A stretch of DNA of 64,000 nucleotides from CATQGW01 sp965262235 (lineage in GTDB: Bacteria > Chloroflexota > Dehalococcoidia > Bin125): positions 310,001 to 374,000 of the forward strand of contig OZ253504.1 in NCBI GenBank assembly GCA_965262235.1, read 5' to 3'. Positions within the stretch are counted from its first letter, which is position 1. Every line of letters begins with the position of its first letter. Shown here piece after piece: positions 51,582-59,914 of the stretch. The translations under genes and the position numbers were made by a program. The notes under the pieces are model-generated. The model was not told the DNA's origin, searched no databases, and saw nothing but the letters and a program-made list of their open reading frames with translations.

Positions 51582-52868
51582 ATGATCCGATCCAAATCGG
51601 GCAATTCGCACGCGTGGTTGTTCGGCCTCGCTGCGCTCGTCGCCGCGTCCCTGATGCTCGCCGGCTGTCTGTTCGGCGGCGACGACGAACCCCAGACCGC
51701 CCCCGAACCGCCACCCGCGTCCGACGACGCCGAGCCCCAGGCCCAACCCGCATCAGCACAGACTGATCAGCCTGACGAACCCCAGGCCGTCACCACCACC
51801 GACGACGCGCAGACCGGCCAACGGCAGCAGACCCAAACGCAGGTCACGCAGACCGAGCAGACGGCCCCGCCCGATCAATACATCGTGCAACCCGGCGACA
51901 CGCTCGTCAACATCGCCCTCGCCCACGACGTCCGGCTCGACGACCTGATCGAGCTCAACAACATCCAGAACCCCAACCTCGTGCGCGTCGGTCAGGTCCT
52001 CCGCATCCCCTCCGACGAGCCGGCCGCGTCAACCTCCGCCGGGACCCCGGGCGACCGACCCTCCAGCGGTAGCGACGACGCGCAAGCGCAGGCGGCGCAG
52101 CCCGCAGACCAGGTCCAGACTCCAACCGTCACCCTGCCCAACACCGCCGTCGCGATCGCTACGCCGACCTCAACCTCCGCCTCACAGTTCGCGCACCCCG
52201 AACCGACCCGCACCACCAACACCATTCCCAGCCCCCCCGCCAACTTCCTCCAATACGGCGCAGCCGCACTGCCCTGGCTGCACGGCCGCGGCGGCATCGA
52301 CCAGATCCTGCCGCTCTTCAACGCCTGGCCGATGCCGCCGCTCGTGCAGGGCAACGACCGCATCGTCCTGATCGACTCCGACGGCGACGGCAACTTCTCG
52401 CTCACGATGATCTACACCGACCCCAACTCCTTCGGCTCCGCCGTGCCCTTCTCCAACTTCGTCATCTACGACCCCGTGCCCGGCCGCGCCGACCTCTACC
52501 GCATCGCCTACGACCACCGCCTCGCCTACGGACGCAACGTCCAGGGCCTCCAGACCCTCGGCGACTTCGACCTCACCGGCGACGACATCCGCGATATCAC
52601 GCTGCGCGAGGTCGCCTGCGCCGGCGACACCTGCACCAGCGCCCTCTACGTGATTCAGAGCAGCGGCGACGGCTATCGCACCATCACCGGCAGCGACACG
52701 CTGGTCGATAGCGTCAGCGCCGTCCAGCTCGCCGACCGCACCGCCGACGGCGTCCTCGACATCGTCGTCACCGGCCTCGACCCCGACACCGGCGAGCGCT
52801 TCACCTTCACCTTCACCGTCCAGGCCAACGCCCTGGTCGAAGTCTCCCGAGTCGCCCAGTCCGGCTAG
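51582..52868 (+). CDS. LysM-domain lipoprotein
   Basis: 428 residues. A signal peptide ends in the lipobox LMLAGC (C29), followed by an acidic Pro/Gln/Thr-rich linker to about residue 103. A LysM domain follows (YIVQPGDTLVNIALAHDVRL, NPNLVRVGQVLRIP), which binds peptidoglycan. After a Ser/Thr/Pro-rich spacer comes a ~200-residue beta-rich domain (GNDRIVLIDSDGDGNFSLTM, GDFDLTGDDIRDITLREVAC, DRTADGVLDIVVTGLDPDTG) whose DxDxDG loops resemble calcium-binding or FG-GAP-type repeats. Likely at the cell surface. Confidence 0.85.
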   Translation: MIRSKSGNSHAWLFGLAALVAASLMLAGCLFGGDDEPQTAPEPPPASDDAEPQAQPASAQTDQPDEPQAVTTTDDAQTGQRQQTQTQVTQTEQTAPPDQYIVQPGDTLVNIALAHDVRLDDLIELNNIQNPNLVRVGQVLRIPSDEPAASTSAGTPGDRPSSGSDDAQAQAAQPADQVQTPTVTLPNTAVAIATPTSTSASQFAHPEPTRTTNTIPSPPANFLQYGAAALPWLHGRGGIDQILPLFNAWPMPPLVQGNDRIVLIDSDGDGNFSLTMIYTDPNSFGSAVPFSNFVIYDPVPGRADLYRIAYDHRLAYGRNVQGLQTLGDFDLTGDDIRDITLREVACAGDTCTSALYVIQSSGDGYRTITGSDTLVDSVSAVQLADRTADGVLDIVVTGLDPDTGERFTFTFTVQANALVEVSRVAQSG

Positions 52869-52896
52869 CCCCGCCGCGCTCTCCCCACGTCACGTT

Positions 52897-53037
52897 ACGA
52901 ATCCTCTGCACCAGTCGGATCCCCTCTCCCCCCGCTCGGCGGGGGGAGATGTCCCGTAGGGACAGAAGGGGGCCCCGCCCCCGCTTGACCAGATACAGCC
53001 ACGCCGCTGAGTCGGGACCGCGCCCCCCCTCTGCCTG
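52897..53037. repeat. REP/MITE-like element (family i)
   Basis: AATCCTCTGCACCAGTCGGA, hairpin with TCG loop, second stem TGTCCC/GGGACA, centre GACCAGATACAGCCACGCCG and the right half. The right-half hairpin is interrupted by the element at 53053. Confidence 0.8.
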
Positions 53038-53052
53038 CGGCATCTCCCCCGC

Positions 53053-53231
53053 AGGAGACCTGCGCGTAATCTCCGTTTCCCCTCTCCCCCCGCGGAGCGG
53101 GGGGAGATGCCGCAGGCAGAGGGGGGCTCCCCGCGCGCCCTCACCAGATAGCGGACGCTCCCCACCGTCACTTCGTGACACCGCCACCGGCAGGGAAGGT
53201 CGGAGCAGTGGGACTTACGCGCAGGTCTCCT
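53053..53231. repeat. Terminal-inverted-repeat element E1, 179 bp (family iii)
   Basis: AGGAGACCTGCGCGTAATCT at the left and TTACGCGCAGGTCTCCT at the right. It is inserted in a CTCCCCC/GGGGGAG hairpin. Inside are one family-i hairpin, ACCAGATAGCGGA and GTCACTTCGTGAC. The same interior is found in E2 (59915-60093). Confidence 0.82.
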
Positions 53232-53690
53232 CAGGGGGAGATATTGAGGTCGGAAATCGCTCCCCCCGAGGGGGAGCTGTCGCGCAGCGACTGAGGGGGA
53301 GGCCCCCGCTGACCACATCGAGTGGTCAGCGGAATCCGATCCCAATCCCCTCCCCCTCCGCCCCCTGCCTGCGCAGGGGCAGGCTGCGGCATCTGCCCCC
53401 GCTGACCACATTGAGTGGTCAGCGGAATCCGATTCCCGGGCCTCGCGCCGATCCCTGCTCACCGCCGGCTCTCCCCCTCAGGAGACCTGCGCGTAATCTC
53501 CATTTCCCCTCTCCCCCCGCTCACCTCGGGGGGAAAGCATGGGCGGATGCGTTGGCCTTTTCAGCAGCCTGCTGACCCCGCCGCGGCCCGGCGCGGAACA
53601 CAATCCCCGTCTTGCCCGCGCCCCTGCGCGCACATAGCGTGGAAACGTCGCGACCGCGAGCACCGCGGAACGCGCCGCTGAGCCTCAGCC
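53232..53690. repeat. Mixed repeat debris with two CTGACCAC units
   Basis: It contains a divergent hairpin with TGTCGC/GCGAC, two CTGACCAC-family units (53309 and 53402), a truncated family-iii left end (53480-53498) and a degenerate hairpin near 53515. No gene is recognisable before the ClC start at 53691. Confidence 0.7.
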
Positions 53691-55781
53691 ATGTCCCTCG
53701 TCTACCGTTCTGCGCGCCGCTTCGGCAGCCGACCGATCAGGATCCCCTGGCTGCCGCGTCGCCTCCGCACCCTTCGACTGCCCCGCAACCTCGTCCCGCT
53801 GCTGCTCGCCGTCGCCGTCGGCATCGCCGCCGGACTCGGCGCCGTTGCCCTCGAGGCCGCCGTCGACCAACTCACCACCATCTTCAACGAACTCAGAGTG
53901 TTCCTCGACGACATCGCCGGCGGCTGGACCCTGATCCTCGTCCTCGCCATCGCCGCGATCCCCGTCGCCTTCATTGTCACCCACGTCTCGGCCGAATCCC
54001 GCGGCGCCGGCGTCCCCTACACGATGATCGCCGTGGAAACGACCGGCGGCTTCATCCGCCCGATCGTCGCCCCCGCCAAGCTGATCGCCACCGCCTTCAC
54101 TCTCGGCGGCGGCGGCGCGGCCGGCCGCGAGGGACCGATCGTCCTGATCGCCGCCTCGCTCTCCTCCGCGATCGGACGCATCACCCGCCAGCCCTCCGAC
54201 ATGCTCGTCCTGATGGTCGCCGCCGGCGCGGCGGGCGGCATCGCCGCCACCTTCAACACCCCAATCGCCGGCACCTTCTTCGCCCTCGAAGTGATCCTGC
54301 GCCGCTTCAACGTCCGCAACTTCACCATCGTCGTCGTCTCCGCCGTCGTCGCCAACTTCACCGCCATCCTCTTCTTCGGCGATCACCACGATCTCGCCCT
54401 GCCGACCTACGTCATCGACACCGGGATGCAGGTCGCCCTGCTCGCCCTCGTCGGCGTCGCCGCCGCCCTGCTCGGCGTCTTCTTCGTCCGCACCCGCTTT
54501 TTCACCGAGGACCTCTTCGACTTCTTCGCCCTGCCGATGCTCACCCGCCCCGTCCTCGCGCTCATGGCCGTGGGCGCACTCGCCCTGATCGACGACCGCG
54601 TCCTCGGCTCCGGCCTCGAGCAGATCAGCGGCTTCGCCGCCGGCGACTTCACCGCCCTCACTCTCGGCATCCTGCTCATGCTCAAGGTCTTCGCCGCCTC
54701 GCTGACGATCGGCTCCGGCGCCTCCGGCGGAGCCTTCGCACCCCTGCTGTTCATCGGCGCGGCCGCCGGTGCGCTGCTCGGGGTCGGCTTCGACAACGTC
54801 ATCCCCGGCGATGTCGGACCGATCGGCGCCTACGCCGTGGTCGGCATGGCCGCCGTCTTCGCCGCCGCCGCCCGCGCTCCCATGACCTCACTCTTCATCG
54901 TCTTCGAACTGACCGGCTACGACGGCTTCCTCCCGCTCATGGCCGCCGTCGCCCTCGCCACGGCCGTCGCCCAGCTGCTCACCCGCGACACCATCTACAA
55001 CGTCCGCCTGCGCCGCGCCGGCCTCGACGTGCGCGAGGAGCCCGAGCGCTCGCAACTCGACTCCCTGCAGGTCGCCAGCACCATGCGCACCGACACCCCG
55101 ATCGTCGACCGCACCGCCGACATCCGCAATCTCGCCAACGCGATGAGCCAGTCGCGCGGCAACGTCGTCGCCGTCGCCGACGACCGCGGACGCTTCATCG
55201 GCCTGATCTCCGACACCGATGTCACCTCCGCCGTCGAGCGCAACGAACTCAGCCGCACCGCTCGCGACCTCGCCGTCGTCGCCCCCATCACCGTCCACCC
55301 CGACGACTCGCTGCGCCACGCCCTCTCGCTGCTGGTCGAGCACGATGTGCGTCAGCTGCCCGTCGTCGCGCCCGACGACTCCGCCCGCCTGCTTGGGATG
55401 CTCACCCAGCGCGACATCCTGCGCGAAATCGCCACGCCCGACCAACGCCCCGCCGAACAGCGCGCCGCCGCCACCGCGCCCGTCCGCCGCCTCAGCGGCG
55501 CCGTGCAGATCGAGGCCAACGTCGCGCCCAGCTCGTCCTCCGTCGGCCGCATGCTCTCGCAGCTCAACCTCCCCGAGGCCGCCGTGATCACCGCGATCCA
55601 CCGCCGCGGCGAGGTCGTGATCCCCCGCGGCGCCGTCCGGCTCGAGGCCAACGACCTCGTCGTCGTGCTCGCCGAGCCCGACGAAGCGACCGCCGTCCGC
55701 GCCTGCTTCGCCGCCTCCAGCGCCGCCGGGCGCTCCCAGTGGTGGTTCCTCCCGCACCCGCCCGAACCGCCCCCCCGCTGA
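53691..55781 (+). CDS. ClC-type chloride channel/antiporter with CBS pair and RCK_C-like tail
   Basis: 696 residues. Seen: SAESRGAGVPYT (first selectivity stretch, usually GSGIP), G145-R-E-G-P with the gating Glu (E147), GIAATFNTPIAGTFFALE, and IGSGASGGAFAPLLFIGAAAG (GxFxP region). About ten membrane segments run to residue ~435. Then two CBS domains (STMRTDTPIVDRTADIRNLA and VAPITVHPDDSLRHALSLLV) and a TrkA-C/RCK_C-like domain (GRMLSQLNLPEAAVITAIHR, VRLEANDLVVVLAE). The gating Glu favours a Cl-/H+ antiporter. The terminal PPPR and stop codon are formed by a repeat unit. Confidence 0.92.
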   Translation: MSLVYRSARRFGSRPIRIPWLPRRLRTLRLPRNLVPLLLAVAVGIAAGLGAVALEAAVDQLTTIFNELRVFLDDIAGGWTLILVLAIAAIPVAFIVTHVSAESRGAGVPYTMIAVETTGGFIRPIVAPAKLIATAFTLGGGGAAGREGPIVLIAASLSSAIGRITRQPSDMLVLMVAAGAAGGIAATFNTPIAGTFFALEVILRRFNVRNFTIVVVSAVVANFTAILFFGDHHDLALPTYVIDTGMQVALLALVGVAAALLGVFFVRTRFFTEDLFDFFALPMLTRPVLALMAVGALALIDDRVLGSGLEQISGFAAGDFTALTLGILLMLKVFAASLTIGSGASGGAFAPLLFIGAAAGALLGVGFDNVIPGDVGPIGAYAVVGMAAVFAAAARAPMTSLFIVFELTGYDGFLPLMAAVALATAVAQLLTRDTIYNVRLRRAGLDVREEPERSQLDSLQVASTMRTDTPIVDRTADIRNLANAMSQSRGNVVAVADDRGRFIGLISDTDVTSAVERNELSRTARDLAVVAPITVHPDDSLRHALSLLVEHDVRQLPVVAPDDSARLLGMLTQRDILREIATPDQRPAEQRAAATAPVRRLSGAVQIEANVAPSSSSVGRMLSQLNLPEAAVITAIHRRGEVVIPRGAVRLEANDLVVVLAEPDEATAVRACFAASSAAGRSQWWFLPHPPEPPPR

Positions 55782-56144
55782 CCACATTGAGTGGTCAGCG
55801 GAATCCGATTCCCCGCTCCTTCCCCTGACCACATTGAGTGGTCAGCGGAATCCGATTCCCCGCTCCTTCCCCTCACCACATTGAGTGGTCAGCGGAATCC
55901 GATTTCCCGCTCCGTCCCCTCACCACATTGAGTGGTCAGCGGAATCCGATTTCCCGCTCCGTCCCCTCACCACATTGAGTGGTCAGCGGAATCCGATTTC
56001 CCGCTCCTTCCCCTCACCACATTGAGTGGTCAGCGGAATCCGATTCCCTTCTCCTTCCCCTGACCACATTGAGTGGTCAGCGGAATCCGATTCCCCTCTC
56101 CTTCCCCTGACCACATTGAGTGGTCAGCGGAATCCGATTCCCTC
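55778..56144. repeat. 8-copy tandem array, exact 47-bp period (family iv)
   Basis: Units begin at 55778, 55825, 55872, 55919, 55966, 56013, 56060 and 56107. Each carries the palindrome CT(G/C)ACCAC-ATTGA-GTGGTCAG, then CGGAATCCGATT and a C/T-rich spacer that is also conserved. The first unit supplies the ClC stop codon. Confidence 0.95.
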
Positions 56145-56154
56145 TGCCTGCGCC

Positions 56155-56166
56155 TAGACTCCGCCC
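56155..56166 (+). promoter_or_regulatory. Putative leaderless -10 element (TAGACT + 6 nt + ATG)
   Basis: TAGACT (56155-56160) lies exactly 6 nt before the ATG at 56167; there is no Shine-Dalgarno. Confidence 0.5.
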
Positions 56167-56580
56167 ATGCCCACCCGCGTCTTCACGCTTGCCCAGGCGC
56201 GACGCTCCCTGCCCAACGTCGCCGCGCCCTGCGTCGTGCTGCAACGCCGCGTGCAGCGACTCGATCAGCTCAACGCGCTCCGCAGCTCGCTCGCCCGCAG
56301 CAGCGCCACCGACGGCCAGCCCGCCTCCGCCGACGACTCCGCCCTGCGCGCCGAGATCGAAAAGCTCGAAGGCCAGGCACAAACCCTGATCGAACACATC
56401 ATCGGCCTCGGCGTCGAACTCAAGGACCCTCGGCGCGGACTCGTCGACTGGATCGCCGAACGCGACGGGCACCACGTCTATCTCTGCTGGCAGATCGGCG
56501 AGCGCACCATCAGCTGGTGGCACGAGATCGCCGACGGCTTCCCGGGACGCCGCCCGATCGCCGCCGAGGACTGGGCCTAG
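56167..56580 (+). CDS. DUF2203 family protein
   Basis: 137 residues. Seen: the N-terminal VFTLAQARRSLPNVA, a coiled helical middle (SALRAEIEKLEGQAQTLIEH), GVELKDPRRGLVDWIAERDG, VYLCWQIGERTISWWHEI and GFPGRRPI, the usual DUF2203 pattern. Function unknown. The next gene starts 3 nt after its stop. Confidence 0.9.
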   Translation: MPTRVFTLAQARRSLPNVAAPCVVLQRRVQRLDQLNALRSSLARSSATDGQPASADDSALRAEIEKLEGQAQTLIEHIIGLGVELKDPRRGLVDWIAERDGHHVYLCWQIGERTISWWHEIADGFPGRRPIAAEDWA

Positions 56581-56583
56581 GCC

Positions 56584-57384
56584 TTGCCGCACCACCGCGC
56601 CATCGCCCTGCCGACCCGCCGCGACGCGCTGCCCCACCCCGAGCTGCGCGCCCACTACGACCAGCTCTACGACACCCTGCTCGACGGCCGCAGCCCACGC
56701 GACGCCCGTCCACTGCTCGATGTCGGCAGCGCCGACGGCACGACCCTCCAGGCGATCACCGCCGGCACGCCGCTTCACGCCGTCGCCATCGACCGCATCC
56801 CCATCGAGCGCTGGCACGGCCCGCCCGACACCCTGCGCCTCCTCGCCGACGCCCAACGCCTGCCCTTCGCCGACGCCTCATTCGCCACCGGTTTGATGGT
56901 CGACACCTTCGAGTGGCTCCGACATCCCGCGACCGCCCTGCAGGAGCTCGCCCGCGTCGTCCGCGGCCCAATCGTGATCGTCCAGTCCGACTGGCCCGCG
57001 CTCTGGTTCGACAGCGACGACCCCGACATCGCCCGCGAATTCGTCCGGCGCTGGTCCGACAGCTCCACAGCCTCGGTCAAGTCGGACCTCACGGACGCCG
57101 TCGCAGCGGCAGGCATGGTCCCAACCGACCTACGCTCCGTCTCCATCCGCGCAACCTCGCTCGAACCGAACGCCCTGGCCTCCGACCAACTCCGCGCGAT
57201 CCGTCGCTGGCTCGTCGTCGAGCGCCCCGCGATCCGAGCCCGCCGCTTCGACGAGTGGCGCCGCGACCTCGATCGCCGCGCCGCCGATCACAAGTTCGAA
57301 ATGGTCCTCCGCCGCCACATCTGCATCGCCCGCCCCGCTGACCACATTGAGTGGTCAGCGGAATCCGATCCCCATCCCCGCTGA
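56584..57384 (+). CDS. Class I SAM-dependent methyltransferase with repeat-derived C-terminus
   Basis: 266 residues from a TTG 3 nt after the preceding stop. Seen: LLDVGSADGTTLQAI (AdoMet motif I), AIDRIPIERW (motif II acid), LADAQRLPFADASFATGLMVDTFEWL (motifs III-IV) and LQELARVVRGPIVIVQSDWP, the UbiE/methyltransferase-11 layout. The substrate is unknown. The last ~17 residues (from RPADHIEWSAESDP) are encoded by a CTGACCAC repeat unit, and the stop is in the next unit. The original end may have been near ICIA. The TTG start is uncertain. Confidence 0.82.
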   Translation: MPHHRAIALPTRRDALPHPELRAHYDQLYDTLLDGRSPRDARPLLDVGSADGTTLQAITAGTPLHAVAIDRIPIERWHGPPDTLRLLADAQRLPFADASFATGLMVDTFEWLRHPATALQELARVVRGPIVIVQSDWPALWFDSDDPDIAREFVRRWSDSSTASVKSDLTDAVAAAGMVPTDLRSVSIRATSLEPNALASDQLRAIRRWLVVERPAIRARRFDEWRRDLDRRAADHKFEMVLRRHICIARPADHIEWSAESDPHPR

Positions 57385-57460
57385 CCACATCGAGTGGTCA
57401 GCGGAATCCGATCCGCATCCCCGCTGACCACATCGAGTGGTCAGCGGAATCCGATCCCCA
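57338..57460. repeat. 3-copy tandem array, 43-bp period (family iv)
   Basis: Units start at 57338, 57381 and 57424, with CTGACCACAT(T/C)GAGTGGTC, CGGAATCCGATC and a short C-rich spacer. The first lies inside the methyltransferase frame; the second provides its stop codon. Confidence 0.93.
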
Positions 57461-57500
57461 GCCGCCCCCCAAAGGCCGCCGCGCCACAACCACCCAACGT

Positions 57501-58391
57501 CTACGACCGACCGGCCTCATGCTCCTCCCCGTGCGGATGCCCCTCGTGGTGATCATGATCATCGCCAAAGTGGAACCGCAGCTCCCCGGCCAGCGCCGCC
57601 GAACCATCGTCACCGATCCCCGCGCGCGACACGATCGCCAACTCCCGCCCGAACGTTCGCCGCAGCACATCCTCCGTCAGCACCTCCGTCGGCCGGCCAG
57701 CCGCGATGATCCCTCCACGCAGGCAGACCACGTGCGCATAGTGATCCACCACCGACGCCAGGTCATGCGTCGCGATCACCACCGTCGTCCCGGCTTCCGC
57801 GACATCGCACAACGTTTCGACCAGATCATCATCCGCCGCCACATCCAGCGACGCCGCCGGCTCATCGAGCAACAGCAGTGACGGCTCCCGCGCCAGCGCC
57901 CGCGCGATCAACACCCGCTTCTGCTGCCCGCCCGACAGCTCCGAAATCTCCCGCTCCGCGAGATCGCTCACGTCCATCGTCTCCATCGCCCGGTCGACCG
58001 CGTGCGTCGGGTCGGCCAGCGGCCCGCGACGGAAGCGCTGCCGCCAGTTGAAGCGGTAACGACCCATCTCGACCACCTCGCGCACCTGAATCGGAAAGCG
58101 CCAGTCGACCTCGTTGGCCTGCGGCATGTAGCCGATCCGCCCGCGCGCCCGCTTCGGCATCGCGCCATCGATCTGCACCTCGCCGCGCTGTGGACTCAAG
58201 GTCCCCAGAATCGTCTTCAACAGCGTCGACTTGCCCGACCCGTTGCCCCCGATCAGCGCCGTGAACGCCCCCGGCGGAATCTCCAGGTCCAGGCCCTCCA
58301 GCACCGGCTCCCGCCCATAGCCCACGCTGACCCCGCGGAGCTGCACGGCAGCCCCCGCGATCGGCGCCGAAGCGACTGTGGCGTCACTCAT
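57501..58391 (-). CDS. Metal-type ABC transporter ATPase with His-rich tail (ZnuC/MntB-like)
   Basis: 296 residues. Seen: Walker A GGNGSGKST, MPQANEVDWRFPIQVREVV (typical for Zn/Mn importers), signature LSGGQQKR, Walker B LLLLDEP, and the switch His in VIATHDL. The C-terminus (about 272-292) is Asp/Glu/His-rich (HFGDDHDHHEGHPHGEEH), a likely metal-binding sensor. No permease gene and no signal-bearing binding protein lie next to it in this window, so its membrane partner must be elsewhere. Divergent from the BtuF-like gene, 64 nt apart. Confidence 0.92.
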   Translation of the reverse strand: MSDATVASAPIAGAAVQLRGVSVGYGREPVLEGLDLEIPPGAFTALIGGNGSGKSTLLKTILGTLSPQRGEVQIDGAMPKRARGRIGYMPQANEVDWRFPIQVREVVEMGRYRFNWRQRFRRGPLADPTHAVDRAMETMDVSDLAEREISELSGGQQKRVLIARALAREPSLLLLDEPAASLDVAADDDLVETLCDVAEAGTTVVIATHDLASVVDHYAHVVCLRGGIIAAGRPTEVLTEDVLRRTFGRELAIVSRAGIGDDGSAALAGELRFHFGDDHDHHEGHPHGEEHEAGRS

Positions 58392-58443
58392 GCGTCAATC
58401 ATCGCACCTGACGACCGCAAGCGGATCGCCCGAGCCCCGCTGA

Positions 58444-58455
58444 TACCCTCCGCCC
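58444..58455 (+). promoter_or_regulatory. Putative leaderless -10 element (TACCCT + 6 nt + ATG)
   Basis: TACCCT (58444-58449) lies exactly 6 nt before the ATG at 58456, with no Shine-Dalgarno. Confidence 0.5.
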
Positions 58456-59358
58456 ATGCCCTCAGCCGTCGACGGCCTCGGAACCGAGATCGAGCTCGCT
58501 AGCACGCCGCGGCGGATCGTCTCGCTCGTCCCGTCCTTCACCGAGCTGACCGCTGCCCTGCGACTCTCCAAACGACTCGTCGGCGTCACCCGCTTCTGCA
58601 CTGACCCGCCCGAAGTCACCGCTCCGATCCGCAAGGTCGGCGGCACCAAGAATCCCGACATCGAGCGCATCATCGGCCTTGAGCCCGACATCGTGCTCGC
58701 CAACCGCGAAGAAAACCGCGAGGAAGACGTGCTCGCCCTGCGCGACGCCGGCCTCGCCGTCTACGTCGGCGATGTCCGCACCGCCCTCCAGGTCCGCGAA
58801 GAGATCGCCCGCCTCGGCGGCCTGCTCAGCGCAGTCACGCTCTCGCAGACCCGAGCGCTCGACGAAGCGCTCGAAGAGCACGAGCACCTCAACCGCCTCC
58901 GCCCCAGAGTCCGCGTCGCCTGCCTGATCTGGCGCAACCCCTACATGGCCGCCGGCGGCGACACCTACATCGGCGACCTGCTCCGTCTCACCGGCGGAAC
59001 CAACGTCTTCGAAACCCACCGCTCCGCCGACCGCTACCCCCGCACCACGCTGGCCGAGCTCGCCGAACTCGCCCCCGACGTGATCCTGCTGCCCGACGAG
59101 CCCTACCGCTTCGGCAAGCATCACCGCGACGAGCTGCTCGCCCAGCACCGCATCCCCGCAGCCAGGGCTGGCCGCGTGCACCTCTGCGACGGTCAGTCGC
59201 TCACCTGGTGGGGCGTCCGCACCGCCGGAGCGCTCCGCGAAGTCGCCGACCTGCTCGAAGGCGCCCGCCCCGATTGGCGCGGCGAACACGATCTCGACCT
59301 CCCCCCGCTCCCGCCCGGCCTCAACCTCCGCATCGACCACCAGGACACCGTCGAGTAG
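58456..59358 (+). CDS. BtuF/FepB-like periplasmic-binding-fold protein without signal peptide
   Basis: 300 residues. Seen: RRIVSLVPSFTELTAAL, RLVGVTRFCTDPPEV, IIGLEPDIVLANREENREED, PYMAAGGDTYIGDLLRLTGG, ELAPDVILLPDEPYRFG and a C-terminal lobe, the two-lobe helical-backbone metal/cobalamin receptor fold. The first strand starts about 20 residues in, so there is no room for a signal peptide. It may be cytoplasmic, as many cobalamin-binding homologs in soil and marine bacteria seem to be. It shares a promoter region with the metal ABC ATPase. Confidence 0.85.
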   Translation: MPSAVDGLGTEIELASTPRRIVSLVPSFTELTAALRLSKRLVGVTRFCTDPPEVTAPIRKVGGTKNPDIERIIGLEPDIVLANREENREEDVLALRDAGLAVYVGDVRTALQVREEIARLGGLLSAVTLSQTRALDEALEEHEHLNRLRPRVRVACLIWRNPYMAAGGDTYIGDLLRLTGGTNVFETHRSADRYPRTTLAELAELAPDVILLPDEPYRFGKHHRDELLAQHRIPAARAGRVHLCDGQSLTWWGVRTAGALREVADLLEGARPDWRGEHDLDLPPLPPGLNLRIDHQDTVE

Positions 59359-59436
59359 GCCCAACCACCACGGAAGCTCCGTGACAGAGCAACTGTGTTG
59401 AAGATCAACTCAGGCAGCGCTGTTGGGGCCCTGTCC

Positions 59437-59638
59437 GTCATTCCTGCGGAGGCAGGAATCCATGCGACCGCCGAACCGTGCGACGAGCCTCCATCCGCCC
59501 GACGGCCCACCAGAGCCCCCAGCGCACCGCGCGTGATCGGGCGCCGTCGAACATTGGGAGTACCCTTGACCCCCACAGGTCGCCTGGATTCCTGCCTGCG
59601 CAGAGCCTGCCCCTGGCTTGAACAGGGGAATGACGGAA
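59437..59638. repeat. dRS3-like bounded repeat RS2 (family ii), core inverted relative to RS1
   Basis: The left palindrome is at 59437-59462 and the core at 59463-59584. The right palindrome starts at 59585 and is split by 24 nt that resemble the CTGCCCCTG hairpin arm. Outside flanks (GAGCAACTGTGTTGAAGATC at left, GACGGAACCAGCAGCTCCC at right) match RS1 in the same orientation. Confidence 0.87.
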
Positions 59639-59733
59639 CCAGCAGCTCCCAAGCCAGCGCGAACATACGAGGGGGGGGCTCCCCCGCTCCGCAACGGGTC
59701 GCCCCCCCTCTCTGCCTTCGGCATCTCCCCCTC

Positions 59734-59913
59734 AGGAGACCTGCGCGTAATCCAGAATCGACTCGTCCGGCGTTCTTGTAGGGGCGACCCTTGTGGTCGC
59801 CCTGACCGTCGTTGCTATCTGGTCGTTCATTCGAGCTCGGACGCGGGCGACCACAAGGGTCGCCCCTACATTCCACCCGAAATGGCGCCGACCGGATTAC
59901 GCGCAAGTCTCCT
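59734..59913. repeat. Terminal-inverted-repeat element E3, 180 bp, unrelated interior (family iii)
   Basis: Ends AGGAGACCTGCGCGTAATC and GATTACGCGCAAGTCTCCT. The interior is a pair of inverted GTAGGGGCGACCCTTGTGG arms (59778-59870), unlike E1 and E2. Confidence 0.8.
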
Positions 59914-59914
59914 C

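Noticed and set aside
53612..55828. 738-codon plus-strand frame overlapping the ClC gene
   Set aside because: Almost only Arg, Pro and His; out-of-frame shadow of the ClC channel.
55778..56144. Array of eight regular repeats as a CRISPR
   Set aside because: The sequence between the palindromes is as conserved as the palindromes, so there are no unique spacers, and no cas gene is present.
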